From a virus, in the IMG/VR virus record IMGVR_UViG_3300046171_000013, positions 1-56,309 of that record: a DNA stretch of 56,309 nt; one strand, given 5' to 3'. The notes below the pieces were generated by a model. The model was not told the DNA's origin, did no database searches, and worked only from the letters and a program-made list of their open reading frames with translations. The translations under genes were made by a program, and so were the position numbers. Shown in pieces: positions 49,475-56,309 of this stretch (its first letter is position 1; each line of letters begins with the position of its first letter).

Positions 49475-49503
49475 TTGACGGAACCGTTCCGTTACCCTAT
49501 GTT
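49475..49503 (+). promoter_or_regulatory. sigma70-like promoter with palindromic operator
   Basis: TTGACG (49475-49480), exactly 17 bases, TATGTT (49498-49503). A perfect 15-bp palindrome, ACGGAACCGTTCCGT (49478-49492), overlaps the -35 and spacer, so bound repressor would block polymerase. It drives the SNF2 helicase gene (start 49526, AGGAGG). The leftward gene starts at 49443, so the 82-base gap is divergent. Confidence 0.7.
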
Positions 49504-49525
49504 CAGACCATATAGGAGGACATGG

Positions 49526-50998
49526 ATGGAAGTCAACTACAAATTCAAAACAGAACCCTATGAGCATCAGCGGGAAGCTATGAACCGCAGTATACCTATG
49601 AATGCTTACGGATTCTTTATGGAAATGGGAACTGGTAAGTCTAAGGTTCTGATCGACAGTGTCGCGTATCTGGGCAACACACATAAGATCGACTTCGCAT
49701 TAATCATTGCACCAAAGGGGTGTACCGCAACTGGATCAACAAGGAGATTCCGGAGCACTTCCCAACTGATATCCGTCACACGGTATGCGCGTGGCAGGCC
49801 AACCAGACCAAAGGCTATAAGGAGGAGGTCAAGGCGTTCTTCTTCAATACCGACCCAGGCGTCAAGATATTCATAATGAATGTGGAGGCGTTCTCCAGTT
49901 CAAAGGGTAAAGCAGCCGGCGAGTGGATGGCGGAGAAGTTCGGGCAGAATGGCCTTATAGCTATTGATGAAAGTACCACCATCAAGAACCATAAGGCCAA
50001 ACGCACCAAGTCTCTACTCAAGATCGCGGCCAAGTTCAAGTACAGAAGACTGTTGACAGGCTCGCCTGTTACAAAATCCCCCATGGATCTGTTTGCGCAG
50101 TTTCAGTTTCTCAACCCCATGATCCTCGGCTACGACTCCTACTATGCCTTCCAAGGGCGTTACGCCGTCTTACAGAAGCGCAGCATGGGTGCACATAGTT
50201 TCCAACAGATTCTTGGCTACAGGAACTTAGAGGAGCTTTCTGGGAAGATTGACCCCTATACATATCGGGTGCTGAAAAAGGATTGTCTGGACCTGCCAGA
50301 AAAAACCTACACCGTGCGTAATGTCGGCCTGACTATGGAACAGATCCGCATGTATAAGGATCTGCAAAAGGAGGCCATGACGCTTCTGGAGAACGGCGAA
50401 CTGGTATCGGCGCCGCAAGTCATCACACAGATGTTGCGCATCCAGCAGGTTCTCTCCGGTCACATAAAGACTGACGAGGGCGATCTGATTGAAATCCCAA
50501 CCCAGCGCCTGTCTGCCATGATGGATTGTATCGAGGAGGTGTCAGGCAAGATCATCATCTGGTCCAGGTTTCGCTACGACATCATCCACATTCGGGCAGA
50601 GCTAGCCAAAGTGTATGGCGAACAGTCGGTGGTCTCCTACTACGGAGACACATCAGACCAGGATCGGCAACTTGCCATCGACAGATTCCAGAACGGAAAC
50701 GCAAGATTCTTCGTGGCGAATCCAGCCACCGCAGGATACGGCCTCACGCTGACCGAGGCCAATACAGTGATTTATTATGCTAACGACTTTAATCTTGAAA
50801 CTCGGATCCAGTCCGAGGATCGCTGTCATCGTATAGGTCAGAAGAACCCTGTCACATATATCGACCTACTTGCGGACGGGAACCATTGATGAGAAGATCG
50901 TCAAGGCACTTCGTGATAAGATAGATATAGGTGCACGAGTATTAGGAGAGGAAGCTAGAGAATGGCTGAAGCTGACACCAAAATCACAGGCAGCATAG
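49526..50998 (+). CDS. SNF2-family (DEAD-like) helicase, two frameshifts
   Basis: About 490 aa from ATG 49526 after AGGAGG. It has the N-terminal YEHQREAM, Walker A MEMGTGKSKV, LIIAPKGVYRNW (across a missing G in the run 49717-49720), LIAIDESTTIKN (motif II), LLTGSP (III), IIIWSRFRYDI (IV), and AGYGLTLTEANTVIYY and SEDRCHRIGQKNPV (V and VI). The second break is at GGG 50878-50880; correction continues as GTIDEKIVKALRDKIDIGAR to SQAA. It probably remodels protein-DNA complexes or aids replication. Confidence 0.85.
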
Positions 50999-51180
50999 AT
51001 GTGCTGGTTGACTACAAGAAAGGCGGTCTGACACTCGCTCAAGCTGTTGACCGGTTTGGGAAGCTAACAGGTCTGACACCAGATATTGCGGAGAAGTTCA
51101 TCAAAGGTTTGGGGAGAGACAATGTCATATCGCTTGAGGCAAAAAGAAATGTTTATAAGGCAGAGCCGGAGGCGGAATGA
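50962..51180 (+). CDS. small hypothetical protein, 72 aa
   Basis: ATG 50962 overlaps the true helicase end; AGGAGAGG lies upstream. MAEADTKITGSIDVLVDYKK, GGLTLAQAVDRFGKLTGLTP, DIAEKFIKGLGRDNVI is a compact helical domain. The GGLT-type turn resembles SHOCT-like helical pairs, though this is uncertain. Coupled by ATGA to the next gene. Confidence 0.6.
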   Translation: MAEADTKITGSIDVLVDYKKGGLTLAQAVDRFGKLTGLTPDIAEKFIKGLGRDNVISLEAKRNVYKAEPEAE

Positions 51181-51362
51181 TTTGGCTTCTCGTTCTGGTC
51201 ACAGCGAACAGCATAGACAACCTAGATGCCAGAGTCCTGTCGGTGCATCCAACAATAGCGGAGTGCCATGTGACAGCGACTCAGGTCTTCTGGGAGAACA
51301 TGCCGGTAAATCAGGAGGCCGTGTGCCTGAGAATGGAGGAGAAATATGATAGATCAAGGTGA
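51177..51362 (+). CDS. small exported protein, 61 aa
   Basis: ATGA start. Short hydrophobic N-terminus MIWLLVLVTANSIDNLDARV, then two Cys in a small domain. It resembles tiny secreted phage proteins with one disulfide. It overlaps the next gene by 17 bases. Confidence 0.5.
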   Translation: MIWLLVLVTANSIDNLDARVLSVHPTIAECHVTATQVFWENMPVNQEAVCLRMEEKYDRSR

Positions 51363-51543
51363 TGGCACTTTTGCAAAACGAATGGCAGCGGGGCACTGCC
51401 CTCGATGCCAGACGATGATGCCGCCAGTTGATGTGCATGGGCACATACAATGCACGGTATGTCATCTGGTTATTAGCGAATGTTGTCAGGGAGAACAGGC
51501 TTGTGACTTTGATACCACCGATAAGGCTGGGTCATTGTCGTGA
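51346..51543 (+). CDS. zinc-ribbon protein, 65 aa
   Basis: ATG 51346, GGAGGAG five bases upstream. CPRCQTMMPPVDVHGHIQCT, VCHLVISECCQGE forms a CxxC...CxxC zinc ribbon with an extra CC. Common small phage protein type; possibly a regulator or inhibitor. Stop overlaps the next GTG start. Confidence 0.65.
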   Translation: MIDQGDGTFAKRMAAGHCPRCQTMMPPVDVHGHIQCTVCHLVISECCQGEQACDFDTTDKAGSLS

Positions 51544-51992
51544 AACTTGAGGTCACACCCGTTAGTATTCGTGAAGCGAATGAGTTCGTAGATAACTTCC
51601 ACCGTCATAACAAACCTACTGGCGGTGGGAAGTTTGCTATCGGGGCGACCTATGCAGGAGAACTTGTCGGAGTAGCCATTGTGGGCAGACCTGTAGCTCG
51701 GATGCTGGACGATGGCTCAACCGCCGAGGTTACCAGAGTTTGCGTTGTAGATCACGCACCCAAAAACTCGTGCAGTTTTCTTTACGGGCGGTGTTGGCGA
51801 ATCTGGCAACAGATGGGCGGCAAACGCATGATCACATATACCTTGCAGGAAGAGTCTGGCTCCTCGCTTCGGGGCGCCGGTTGGAAGATTGTCGGGGAGG
51901 TCAAACCTACCTCGCAGGGCTGGGATCGCAAGAATCGGAGCCGAGAATGGCAACCAATCTATGGGCAGCTGAAGTTTAGGTGGGAGGCATAA
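51540..51992 (+). CDS. XF1762-family (GNAT-like) protein, 150 aa
   Basis: GTG start at 51540 (GTGA junction). The signature ANEFVDNFHRHNKPTGGGKF, AIGATYAGELVGVAIVGRPV, ARMLDDGSTAEVTRVCVVD, then YTLQEESGSSLRGAGWKIVG matches the XF1762 phage family, predicted as an acetyltransferase-like fold. Possible target unknown. Last gene of the rightward unit, followed by a terminator hairpin. Confidence 0.8.
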   Translation: MKLEVTPVSIREANEFVDNFHRHNKPTGGGKFAIGATYAGELVGVAIVGRPVARMLDDGSTAEVTRVCVVDHAPKNSCSFLYGRCWRIWQQMGGKRMITYTLQEESGSSLRGAGWKIVGEVKPTSQGWDRKNRSREWQPIYGQLKFRWEA

Positions 51993-52102
51993 TGAAAGGG
52001 GCGGATTGACCGCCCCTTCCTTGTATATACCTTCTTGGATTTTACGACACGCTTCCTGAACCTCGGCTCACGAATCTTGCGTGCTACCGGATTGCGTTTC
52101 AT
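51959..52102 (-). CDS. conserved small basic protein, 47 aa
   Basis: ATG 52102 in ATGA junction with the AT-hook gene. MKRNPVARKIREPRFRKRVV, KSKKVYTRKGRSI is the RNPVA...VVxxKKxYxRK pattern of a very common tiny phage protein. The frame runs through the terminator hairpin to 51959; the last about 14 residues may not belong to the conserved part. Confidence 0.65.
   Translation of the reverse strand: MKRNPVARKIREPRFRKRVVKSKKVYTRKGRSIRPFHYASHLNFSCP
51996..52018. terminator. convergent hairpin at the end of two units
   Basis: AAGGGGCGG, loop ATTGA, CCGCCCCTT. It separates the rightward SNF2 unit and the leftward arm, where transcription converges. T-runs are weak on both sides. Confidence 0.55.
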
Positions 52103-52314
52103 TTCTTCTTGTTCTTGCTTCCCTTCGGACGACCACGCTTCTTCGGCGCCGCCTTGGGTGCAACCTTCTTCGCCGGAGCCTGACCCCCGACCCACGCTTC
52201 ATTGAACGTAGGTGTCTTCCTGTCGTCACCAACAAGCCTGCCCCGACTATCCCGCGCACGCTCTGGCTCGGAATAAAACATCGGGAAAAATGTCTTCAGA
52301 AAATTTTTAATCAT
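52099..52314 (-). CDS. AT-hook small protein, 71 aa
   Basis: ATG 52314 (ATGA). The C-terminal APKAAPKKRGRPKGSKNKKK contains a canonical AT-hook core (RGRP) in a Lys-rich tail. It likely binds the minor groove of AT-rich DNA, host or phage. The N-terminus MIKNFLKTFFPMFYSEPE is hydrophobic. Coupled to the RHH gene upstream. Confidence 0.65.
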   Translation of the reverse strand: MIKNFLKTFFPMFYSEPERARDSRGRLVGDDRKTPTFNEAWVGGQAPAKKVAPKAAPKKRGRPKGSKNKKK

Positions 52315-52493
52315 ACCGTCTCTCCATTTTTCTGCTGGTATGCGTCTTTGATCAGGACGGCTAGTTGCCTAGCAATCGTCCGCTCTTCAGCCTTCGACAA
52401 CTCGCGGATCATGTTATAAATCTCCATCGGAACCGCTACGTTACGAAAAGCTGCCTTCTCCTCAACTTGAGGTCTTCCGCGCTTTGCTGCCAT
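52311..52493 (-). CDS. ribbon-helix-helix type DNA-binding protein, 60 aa
   Basis: ATG 52493. MAAKRGRPQVEEKAAFRNVA, VPMEIYNMIRELSKAEERTI, ARQLAVLIKDAY has the short strand and two helices of Arc/CopG-type repressors, plus an N-terminal RGRP element. A candidate early regulator, possibly acting at the TGTGACAAG repeats or the palindrome at 49478 (inference). Confidence 0.7.
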   Translation of the reverse strand: MAAKRGRPQVEEKAAFRNVAVPMEIYNMIRELSKAEERTIARQLAVLIKDAYQQKNGETV

Positions 52494-52842
52494 TGGCCTT
52501 ACCTTTCTTCTTTTTTGCGTGATACCGCTCTCGCGCCTTGCGGTTTGTCTCTTGACGCTTTGCCTCTGGATCGTGCTGGCTGTACGCCTTCCCGAACAGC
52601 GCGTTCAGACCTGGCTCGAGTTCCTTTGCTAGTTGCGCTCGGCTCTTGCGCCTTGCTTCTTTGGCCTTTCGATCCTGATACGTCATCGACTCCTGATCGT
52701 ACTCCAGACCCAGTTCGTCCGCTGTTGCCACGAGGTTTGCGATCATCCGCATGTCCCCGTCCTCCAGAATGAACCGTACTAGCTTTCCGCGTAGCAGGTT
52801 TAGGGTGTCGTTTATCAACACCGCTTGGTTTCCTAAATACAT
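52462..52842 (-). CDS. early basic protein carrying the capsid N-terminal peptide, 126 aa
   Basis: ATG 52842 behind AAGGAGG six bases away. Residues 1-50 (MYLGNQAVLINDTLNLLRGK, ANLVATADELGLEYDQ) form a helical domain. Residues 67-84 are SRAQLAKELEPGLNALFG, identical to residues 4-21 of the major capsid protein (17705-17758). The C-terminal 45 residues are strongly basic (ARERYHAKKKKGKANGSKAR). Fifteen of the 18 codons differ synonymously, so the identity is not a recent DNA copy. It may interact with capsid or its chaperones, or share a bound host target (inference). Confidence 0.75.
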   Translation of the reverse strand: MYLGNQAVLINDTLNLLRGKLVRFILEDGDMRMIANLVATADELGLEYDQESMTYQDRKAKEARRKSRAQLAKELEPGLNALFGKAYSQHDPEAKRQETNRKARERYHAKKKKGKANGSKARKTSS

Positions 52843-52855
52843 CTTTGTACCTCCT

Positions 52856-53038
52856 TACTTCGACTTCGATGTAGTAACCATGGTGACCGTCTCCCCTTCT
52901 GGGGACGCTGGCTTGCTCGTCCAGTTCGTCAATCACCTTCTCCACTTCGGTGGGCTTACAGCTCACCTCCTTCACAATCTTCAGCTTGTTTGAATACAAG
53001 GTAATTGTGAAATCATAGATTTTATTATCATTGCCCAT
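52856..53038 (-). CDS. small hypothetical protein, about 60 aa (probable frameshift near its end)
   Basis: ATG 53038. The start MGNDNKIYDFTITLYSNKLK, IVKEVSCKPTEVEKVIDELD is a plausible beta-beta-alpha protein. The uncorrected frame then runs on to 52499 with poor composition. Removing one C from the CCCC run near 52907 gives SVPEGETVTMVTTSKSK and a TAA at 52858-52856, directly before the ribosome site of the next gene. This is the more likely end. Confidence 0.55.
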
Positions 53039-53219
53039 GTTTATAGCTTGTTATCTTCTTACAGTCCACAAATTTCATGGTCTTATTTTCATAGTATTTT
53101 GGACGCATATCCGCGATCTCATACAAGCACTGCCACTCGTGCTCATGAGTCGAACCTTCAACCCACTCGCATTGGTTTCCAGTACACATCAACACGATTG
53201 TTAAAAAACTAACTATCAT
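53028..53219 (-). CDS. small exported Cys-containing protein, 63 aa
   Basis: ATG 53219, GGAGG seven bases upstream. N-terminal hydrophobic segment MIVSFLTIVLMCTGNQCEWV, then a domain with several Cys and aromatic residues (HEWQCLYEIADMRPKYY). Likely a secreted or lipoprotein-like early factor. It overlaps both neighbours. Confidence 0.55.
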   Translation of the reverse strand: MIVSFLTIVLMCTGNQCEWVEGSTHEHEWQCLYEIADMRPKYYENKTMKFVDCKKITSYKHGQ

Positions 53220-53400
53220 AATTGTCCTCCGCTTCGGTATATCCAGCGATAACGATGTCATGCGCTTCGCTATGATCCGGACGAACCTCCGGATCGTTTT
53301 CGATCAACGCCACCGCCTCACCCATAGTGTCAGCCTTAACGCAATAATAATGAGTGCCATGCAGGATGTAGTCCTGCGCAATCAGGTACTCCTTATCCAT
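53209..53400 (-). CDS. small acidic protein, 63 aa
   Basis: ATG 53400. MDKEYLIAQDYILHGTHYYC, VKADTMGEAVALIENDPEVR, DIVIAGYTEAEDN. Beta-alpha-beta like with an acidic end. Conserved character, no family named. Confidence 0.55.
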   Translation of the reverse strand: MDKEYLIAQDYILHGTHYYCVKADTMGEAVALIENDPEVRPDHSEAHDIVIAGYTEAEDNYDS

Positions 53401-53767
53401 ATCTTTGGGCGCGGAATCTTCGCTCAATCTCATCACAGGTCTTCTCCATGTGCATGTCGATACACAGGCGGATGATGTCCGCTGCGCTGACTTGCTGGTT
53501 GGTGATGTGCGTCAACTCATCGGACTTTCGGGATAAAATTTCCCATGTCCGCTGACGCATCAACAGATTATAATTCTTGGTGGCACTAGCCAGTTTTGTT
53601 GGTCTTGTCATCGCCCTTACCTTTTCCATAAAAATCACCGCGCTTTGATTCCTGTAACTACGGTCCTGCCGTGTGCCAGCAACCGTCTTAATGAACCACG
53701 CCTTGTTGCGGAGCCGCGCTAATTCCTGCGCGAACTCATCAACCGTCATGTCAGCCGCATTCTTCAT
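53393..53767 (-). CDS. hypothetical helical protein, 124 aa
   Basis: ATG 53767 has GGAGG at eight bases; an ATG two codons earlier is too close to it. MKNAADMTVDEFAQELARLR, MTRPTKLASATKNYNLLMRQ, ISRKSDEL-like region, and ITNQQVSAADIIRLCIDMHM. The end resembles ribbon-helix-helix or helical DNA-binding segments, but I cannot assign it. Overlaps both neighbours by 4-8 bases. Confidence 0.6.
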   Translation of the reverse strand: MKNAADMTVDEFAQELARLRNKAWFIKTVAGTRQDRSYRNQSAVIFMEKVRAMTRPTKLASATKNYNLLMRQRTWEILSRKSDELTHITNQQVSAADIIRLCIDMHMEKTCDEIERRFRAQRYG

Positions 53768-54495
53768 TGCCATGCCCTCCTTCTGCCCTCGGATCTCATC
53801 TGACCCCTCTTAATCATCTGATTCTCAGACTCCAGACCCTTGCTCCTCAACGCTTTGTCCTGAGCTAATGATTGTCTGCAATGATTGCGGATCATCTCAC
53901 GAGTTATGCGCTTTCCGAGCTGAGTCCGTTTCCCAACCAGTTCGATTTCGCTACTCAACTCACGGTTTAATTCATCGTCTGCCTGTTCTATCGTCAAACC
54001 AAATTCCGACACCAAAAGGTTAATCTGGTTAACGTATTCACGCGCTCCACCCAACATTTGAGACATTTGAGTCAGGCTCAACCGCTCCGCATCAGACTGC
54101 ACTTTGAATTGTTCGGAGCGTTGCTCACGCGCCCTTTCACGACTAAGAGGGATATCTCGGTAAAGTTCAGCGGGAACCAACCAACACTGCCCCTTCGGAG
54201 CCTTGCAATTCTGCCCCGACTTCCAGAATGATTTGCCTGCCCATGCCTCATGATCGTGATCCACAACAATCCGACCCCTGTCGGTCATCGCCTTGATTCT
54301 TGTCACATGCGGCTTTTGCATTTCGTAATGCGAGGCCGTGTGCAACACCACAACCAAATCACCAACTTGCGGGGGGTGCTGCTCATGATATTCACGAGTC
54401 GCGTCAAGGTCTGCCCGCTTGTTCCGCATCTTGTAAACCCAGTCCAACCAGCGGTCTTCAGGACGCAATCCTGGAATTATTTCAAGTTTCAGCAT
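53764..54495 (-). CDS. hypothetical protein with helical C-terminus, 243 aa
   Basis: ATG 54495 (GGAGG, six bases). The N-terminal half has a beta domain: PPQVGDLVVVLHTASHYEMQ, RIVVDHDHEAWAGKSFWKSG. The C-terminal half is helical and charged (NQINLLVSEFGLTIEQADDE) with basic RMRSEGRRR-like end. No enzyme motif seen. Possibly a DNA- or RNA-binding early protein. Confidence 0.6.
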   Translation of the reverse strand: MLKLEIIPGLRPEDRWLDWVYKMRNKRADLDATREYHEQHPPQVGDLVVVLHTASHYEMQKPHVTRIKAMTDRGRIVVDHDHEAWAGKSFWKSGQNCKAPKGQCWLVPAELYRDIPLSRERAREQRSEQFKVQSDAERLSLTQMSQMLGGAREYVNQINLLVSEFGLTIEQADDELNRELSSEIELVGKRTQLGKRITREMIRNHCRQSLAQDKALRSKGLESENQMIKRGQMRSEGRRRAWQ

Positions 54496-54712
54496 CATCA
54501 TCCTCCAGCTCTGGACCGCCCCAATCCTTGCGGTCATCCTCGTTTTCATAGGCGCGGAGGTAATCCTGGACCTGCTCATCCGTCATATCCTCGCGCTCGA
54601 TGCGCTTCATCGAACCGTTTTCCTGCACCTGATTGTAGTGCGGTTCAGGACGGCGCCCATAATATGCGTCCGCCGAACCACGATCCGCCGGACTCCCATG
54701 AACCCTACTCAT
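54482..54712 (-). CDS. conserved phage protein, 76 aa
   Basis: ATG 54712 behind GGAGGATGACG. The N-terminus MSRVHGSPADRGSADAYYGR is the hallmark of a family common to many phages and some plasmids. The rest is acidic and contains MTDEQVQDYLRAYEN. Function unknown. Confidence 0.7.
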   Translation of the reverse strand: MSRVHGSPADRGSADAYYGRRPEPHYNQVQENGSMKRIEREDMTDEQVQDYLRAYENEDDRKDWGGPELEDDDAET

Positions 54713-54989
54713 CGTCATCCTCCTCCGGCAGACTCTCGTCCACCTCACATTGAATGCCATGGTACTCGCAGTAACCAATCACAGAATACAACTGCGGGTG
54801 CGGAGCAATGAATGACACAATCCTCACGCCCTGTTTGCCGTTGTCATCCACAATGTAAAACAGCCAATAATTAGCCACCTCCGGAGATGCCCACGCAAAC
54901 AAACGTGTCGTGCTGCCCTCACCTGATGACGTTGTGATCTGACCTGCCACCTCCGACAGGAAGCTCAATGTCCAGTCCATGTCACTCAT
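54705..54989 (-). CDS. hypothetical protein, 94 aa
   Basis: ATG 54989 (GGAGG, six bases) is preferred over ATG 54995. MSDMDWTLSFLSEVAGQITT, WASPEVANYWLFYIVDDNGK; beta-rich domain with an acidic end (SLPEEDDDE). No recognised family. Confidence 0.55.
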   Translation of the reverse strand: MSDMDWTLSFLSEVAGQITTSSGEGSTTRLFAWASPEVANYWLFYIVDDNGKQGVRIVSFIAPHPQLYSVIGYCEYHGIQCEVDESLPEEDDDE

Positions 54990-55137
54990 CTTCATCCTCC
55001 ACCAAATCCGCGTACTTGCGCCGCGCCTCGTGATAAACCTCAATCAGGCTTTCGCCATGTTTGGTTGTCCACTCCTCCACGGTCATGTCGATGGCATCCT
55101 CCTCCATGTCCATGACCCATGCTTTTACTTTTCCCAT
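54982..55137 (-). CDS. small acidic protein, 51 aa
   Basis: ATG 55137, CGGAGG eight bases upstream. MGKVKAWVMDMEEDAIDMTV, EEWTTKHGESLIEVYHEARR. A single compact domain with an acidic end (DLVEDEDE). Overlaps the next gene by eight bases. No family recognised. Confidence 0.55.
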   Translation of the reverse strand: MGKVKAWVMDMEEDAIDMTVEEWTTKHGESLIEVYHEARRKYADLVEDEDE

Positions 55138-55243
55138 TTCTACCTCCGTAGATTTTGAACCAACAATCCGTGCAAAGAAGCCTATTGCCATCCTTCGCAT
55201 CCGCCTTCTCGCCACATGTGTGGCATCTACTGATCGGCAACAT
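55040..55243 (-). CDS. zinc-ribbon small protein (3' end uncertain), up to 67 aa
   Basis: ATG 55243, GGAGG nine bases upstream, overlaps the methyltransferase end. MLPISRCHTCGEKADAKDGN, RLLCTDCWFKIYGGRNGK holds CxxC...CxxC. The frame then overlaps gene 54982-55137 by 98 bases with odd composition (GHGHGGGCHRH). A one-base insertion in the AAAA run near 55155 would end the gene at TAG just before the next ribosome site, which is plausible. Confidence 0.55.
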   Translation of the reverse strand: MLPISRCHTCGEKADAKDGNRLLCTDCWFKIYGGRNGKSKSMGHGHGGGCHRHDRGGVDNQTWRKPD

Positions 55244-56309
55244 CCCTCATGCCCTCCAGCAAATGACATATAACGTCAATCGTCCAGCCATTGCCCAACA
55301 TCCTATAACGCTGGGTGTTCGACACATGGTTGGTGTAATTGTCCGGCACAGTCTGCAACCGCTCACATTCGATGGGCGTCAACTTGCGCCACATCAAACG
55401 CATCTCATCGCTGTATGCGTCCGGATACCTGCCCTCCGGCAACGGCGAAACCAATGTGTCCTTCTCCACCGTGGACAAACAACGTGACTTGCCCTTCGTG
55501 TCATGAACCTCCAAACACTGATTGACCGGAACGTCCTTGTTATAGTCATCGCGGACTCCATCCTTCAAACGGCGCCCAACAATAGATGCCGGATACAACA
55601 CAAAATTATTGTGCTCCCATGACGATCCGCTCAACGTGGGAACCTTCCCATCGTCCGCCTTGATGCCGCCTTGGTTCTTGCCCCTCGCAACTTGAAGAAT
55701 CTTAGGCTCCAGATTGCCGCCAGATGCCGCGCACAAACTTGGTGCCTTGCCATCCGGATGATAGACGCGGCGATTGTAGCCGTGACCTTTGAGGTCTGCC
55801 TCGCCAGCCAACTGCAATCCGGTTTCCGTTGGATCGTCAAAATCAAACACAAGCTGGCGGCGGTTCTTCTGAAAGTACGACTTCAGATTGCCGCCCTTGA
55901 AGTAGTTCGCGTCAATGCAATGCGACTTCTCGCGATCCGTGAACCCATCCTCCAAGATGTCCTTCAAATAGACATGCTTGTTCTCCGGCAAAGACTTGAC
56001 TGGAATGTTCGTCCAATACAAACGCCGCCGATTCTGCGCACTCACACGATTAGAGTTGATATCCACAGGCTTGCATCCCAGAAGGTCAGATATAACGTCC
56101 TGATATTCTTTCTTCATATTGACGTTCTCCAACAGGAAATACTTTGGCTTCAACGCTTTCAACAGCCGCACAAACTCAAAGAAGAGTTTGGAACGCGGAT
56201 CGTCAAAATTGAGTTGCTTGCCAGCAAACGAAAATCCCTGACAAGGTGAGCCGCCAATCAGCAGGTCAATTTTCTGGTGCCCATTGCCATCTTCATGCGG
56301 AATAACCAG
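55227..56309 (-). CDS. C5-cytosine DNA methyltransferase, C-terminal part
   Basis: The 361-residue continuation of the gene starting at 170. Motif IV LLIGGSPCQGFSFAGK with the catalytic Cys, motif VI YFLLENV, then SAQNRRRLYWTNIP (motif VIII), a target recognition region, and the C-terminal LTPIECERLQTVPDNYTNHV, RMLGNGWTIDVICHLLEG (motifs IX and X). Combined length about 417 aa fits phage Dcm/DNMT3-like enzymes. Position 56309 is a codon start; the join to position 1 is one base out of frame. The enzyme likely protects phage DNA or marks it for packaging or regulation (inference). Confidence 0.9.
   Translation of the reverse strand: MVIPHEDGNGHQKIDLLIGGSPCQGFSFAGKQLNFDDPRSKLFFEFVRLLKALKPKYFLLENVNMKKEYQDVISDLLGCKPVDINSNRVSAQNRRRLYWTNIPVKSLPENKHVYLKDILEDGFTDREKSHCIDANYFKGGNLKSYFQKNRRQLVFDFDDPTETGLQLAGEADLKGHGYNRRVYHPDGKAPSLCAASGGNLEPKILQVARGKNQGGIKADDGKVPTLSGSSWEHNNFVLYPASIVGRRLKDGVRDDYNKDVPVNQCLEVHDTKGKSRCLSTVEKDTLVSPLPEGRYPDAYSDEMRLMWRKLTPIECERLQTVPDNYTNHVSNTQRYRMLGNGWTIDVICHLLEGMRDVADQ

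Noticed and set aside
52499-52855. Extension of the 53038 gene to 179 aa
   Set aside because: The extension overlaps the well-supported capsid-peptide gene and has Arg/Ser/Gly-rich, non-protein-like composition; a one-base correction ends the gene at 52856.

Overview
This window looks like an essentially complete genome of a tailed double-stranded DNA phage of the short-tailed (podovirus-like) type, about 56 kb. The C5-cytosine methyltransferase gene is cut by the window ends: its N-terminus reads leftward out of position 1 and its C-terminus reads leftward in from position 56309. The molecule is therefore circular or circularly permuted and was opened inside that gene. Gene families (DNA polymerase A with an exonuclease domain, AEP-type primase, SNF2 and UvrD-type helicases, marine-type portal, scaffold and capsid, small GG-V proteins) suggest a marine phage of an alphaproteobacterial host. 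Size and content recall the HMO-2011-type phages of SAR116 and roseobacters. That assignment is from memory and was not tested. I recognised no integrase, tRNA, CRISPR array or RNA polymerase.

Layout. (1) Early leftward arm, 1051 to 1 and on through 56309 to about 51959: small translationally coupled genes with zinc ribbons, the methyltransferase, a ribbon-helix-helix protein, an AT-hook protein and a protein carrying an 18-residue copy of the capsid N-terminus. (2) 1064-1425: divergent control region with TGTGACAAG repeats. (3) 1426-2467 rightward: terminase small subunit and a PD-(D/E)XK-type nuclease. (4) 5693-2464 leftward: accessory early genes (GP88-like, Api92-like, DUF3085-like), many followed by a perfect hairpin and interrupted by G-rich TTCGGG arrays. 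(5) 6000-42389 rightward late region: HlyC-like acyltransferase, terminase large subunit, portal, membrane/holin cluster, GroES-like chaperonin, scaffold, capsid, a block of tiny basic proteins, neck proteins, a long array of tail-fibre-type paralogues, a hub-like protein, internal virion proteins and endolysin. (6) 49443-42375 leftward replication genes: SSB-like protein, primase, HTH protein, UvrD-type helicase, DNA polymerase. (7) 49526-51992 rightward: SNF2 helicase and small genes behind a promoter with a palindromic operator.

Genes mostly overlap by ATGA, TAATG or TGATG junctions, so expression is heavily coupled. Many large genes carry single-base frameshifts, often in homopolymers and sometimes in compensating pairs. 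They cluster at 16.57-18.4, 32.9-33.5 and 39.2-40.7 kb, with others in the polymerase, both helicases and an early gene. I read them mainly as sequencing or assembly indels, because the broken genes are indispensable ones such as the major capsid protein.

The most unusual signals are the shared capsid-type peptide in an early protein, encoded with almost entirely different codons; three same-strand G-rich arrays; the tandem 22-residue virion repeat; the fibre paralogue array with a conserved junction; and an acyltransferase-like protein lacking the usual catalytic histidine.
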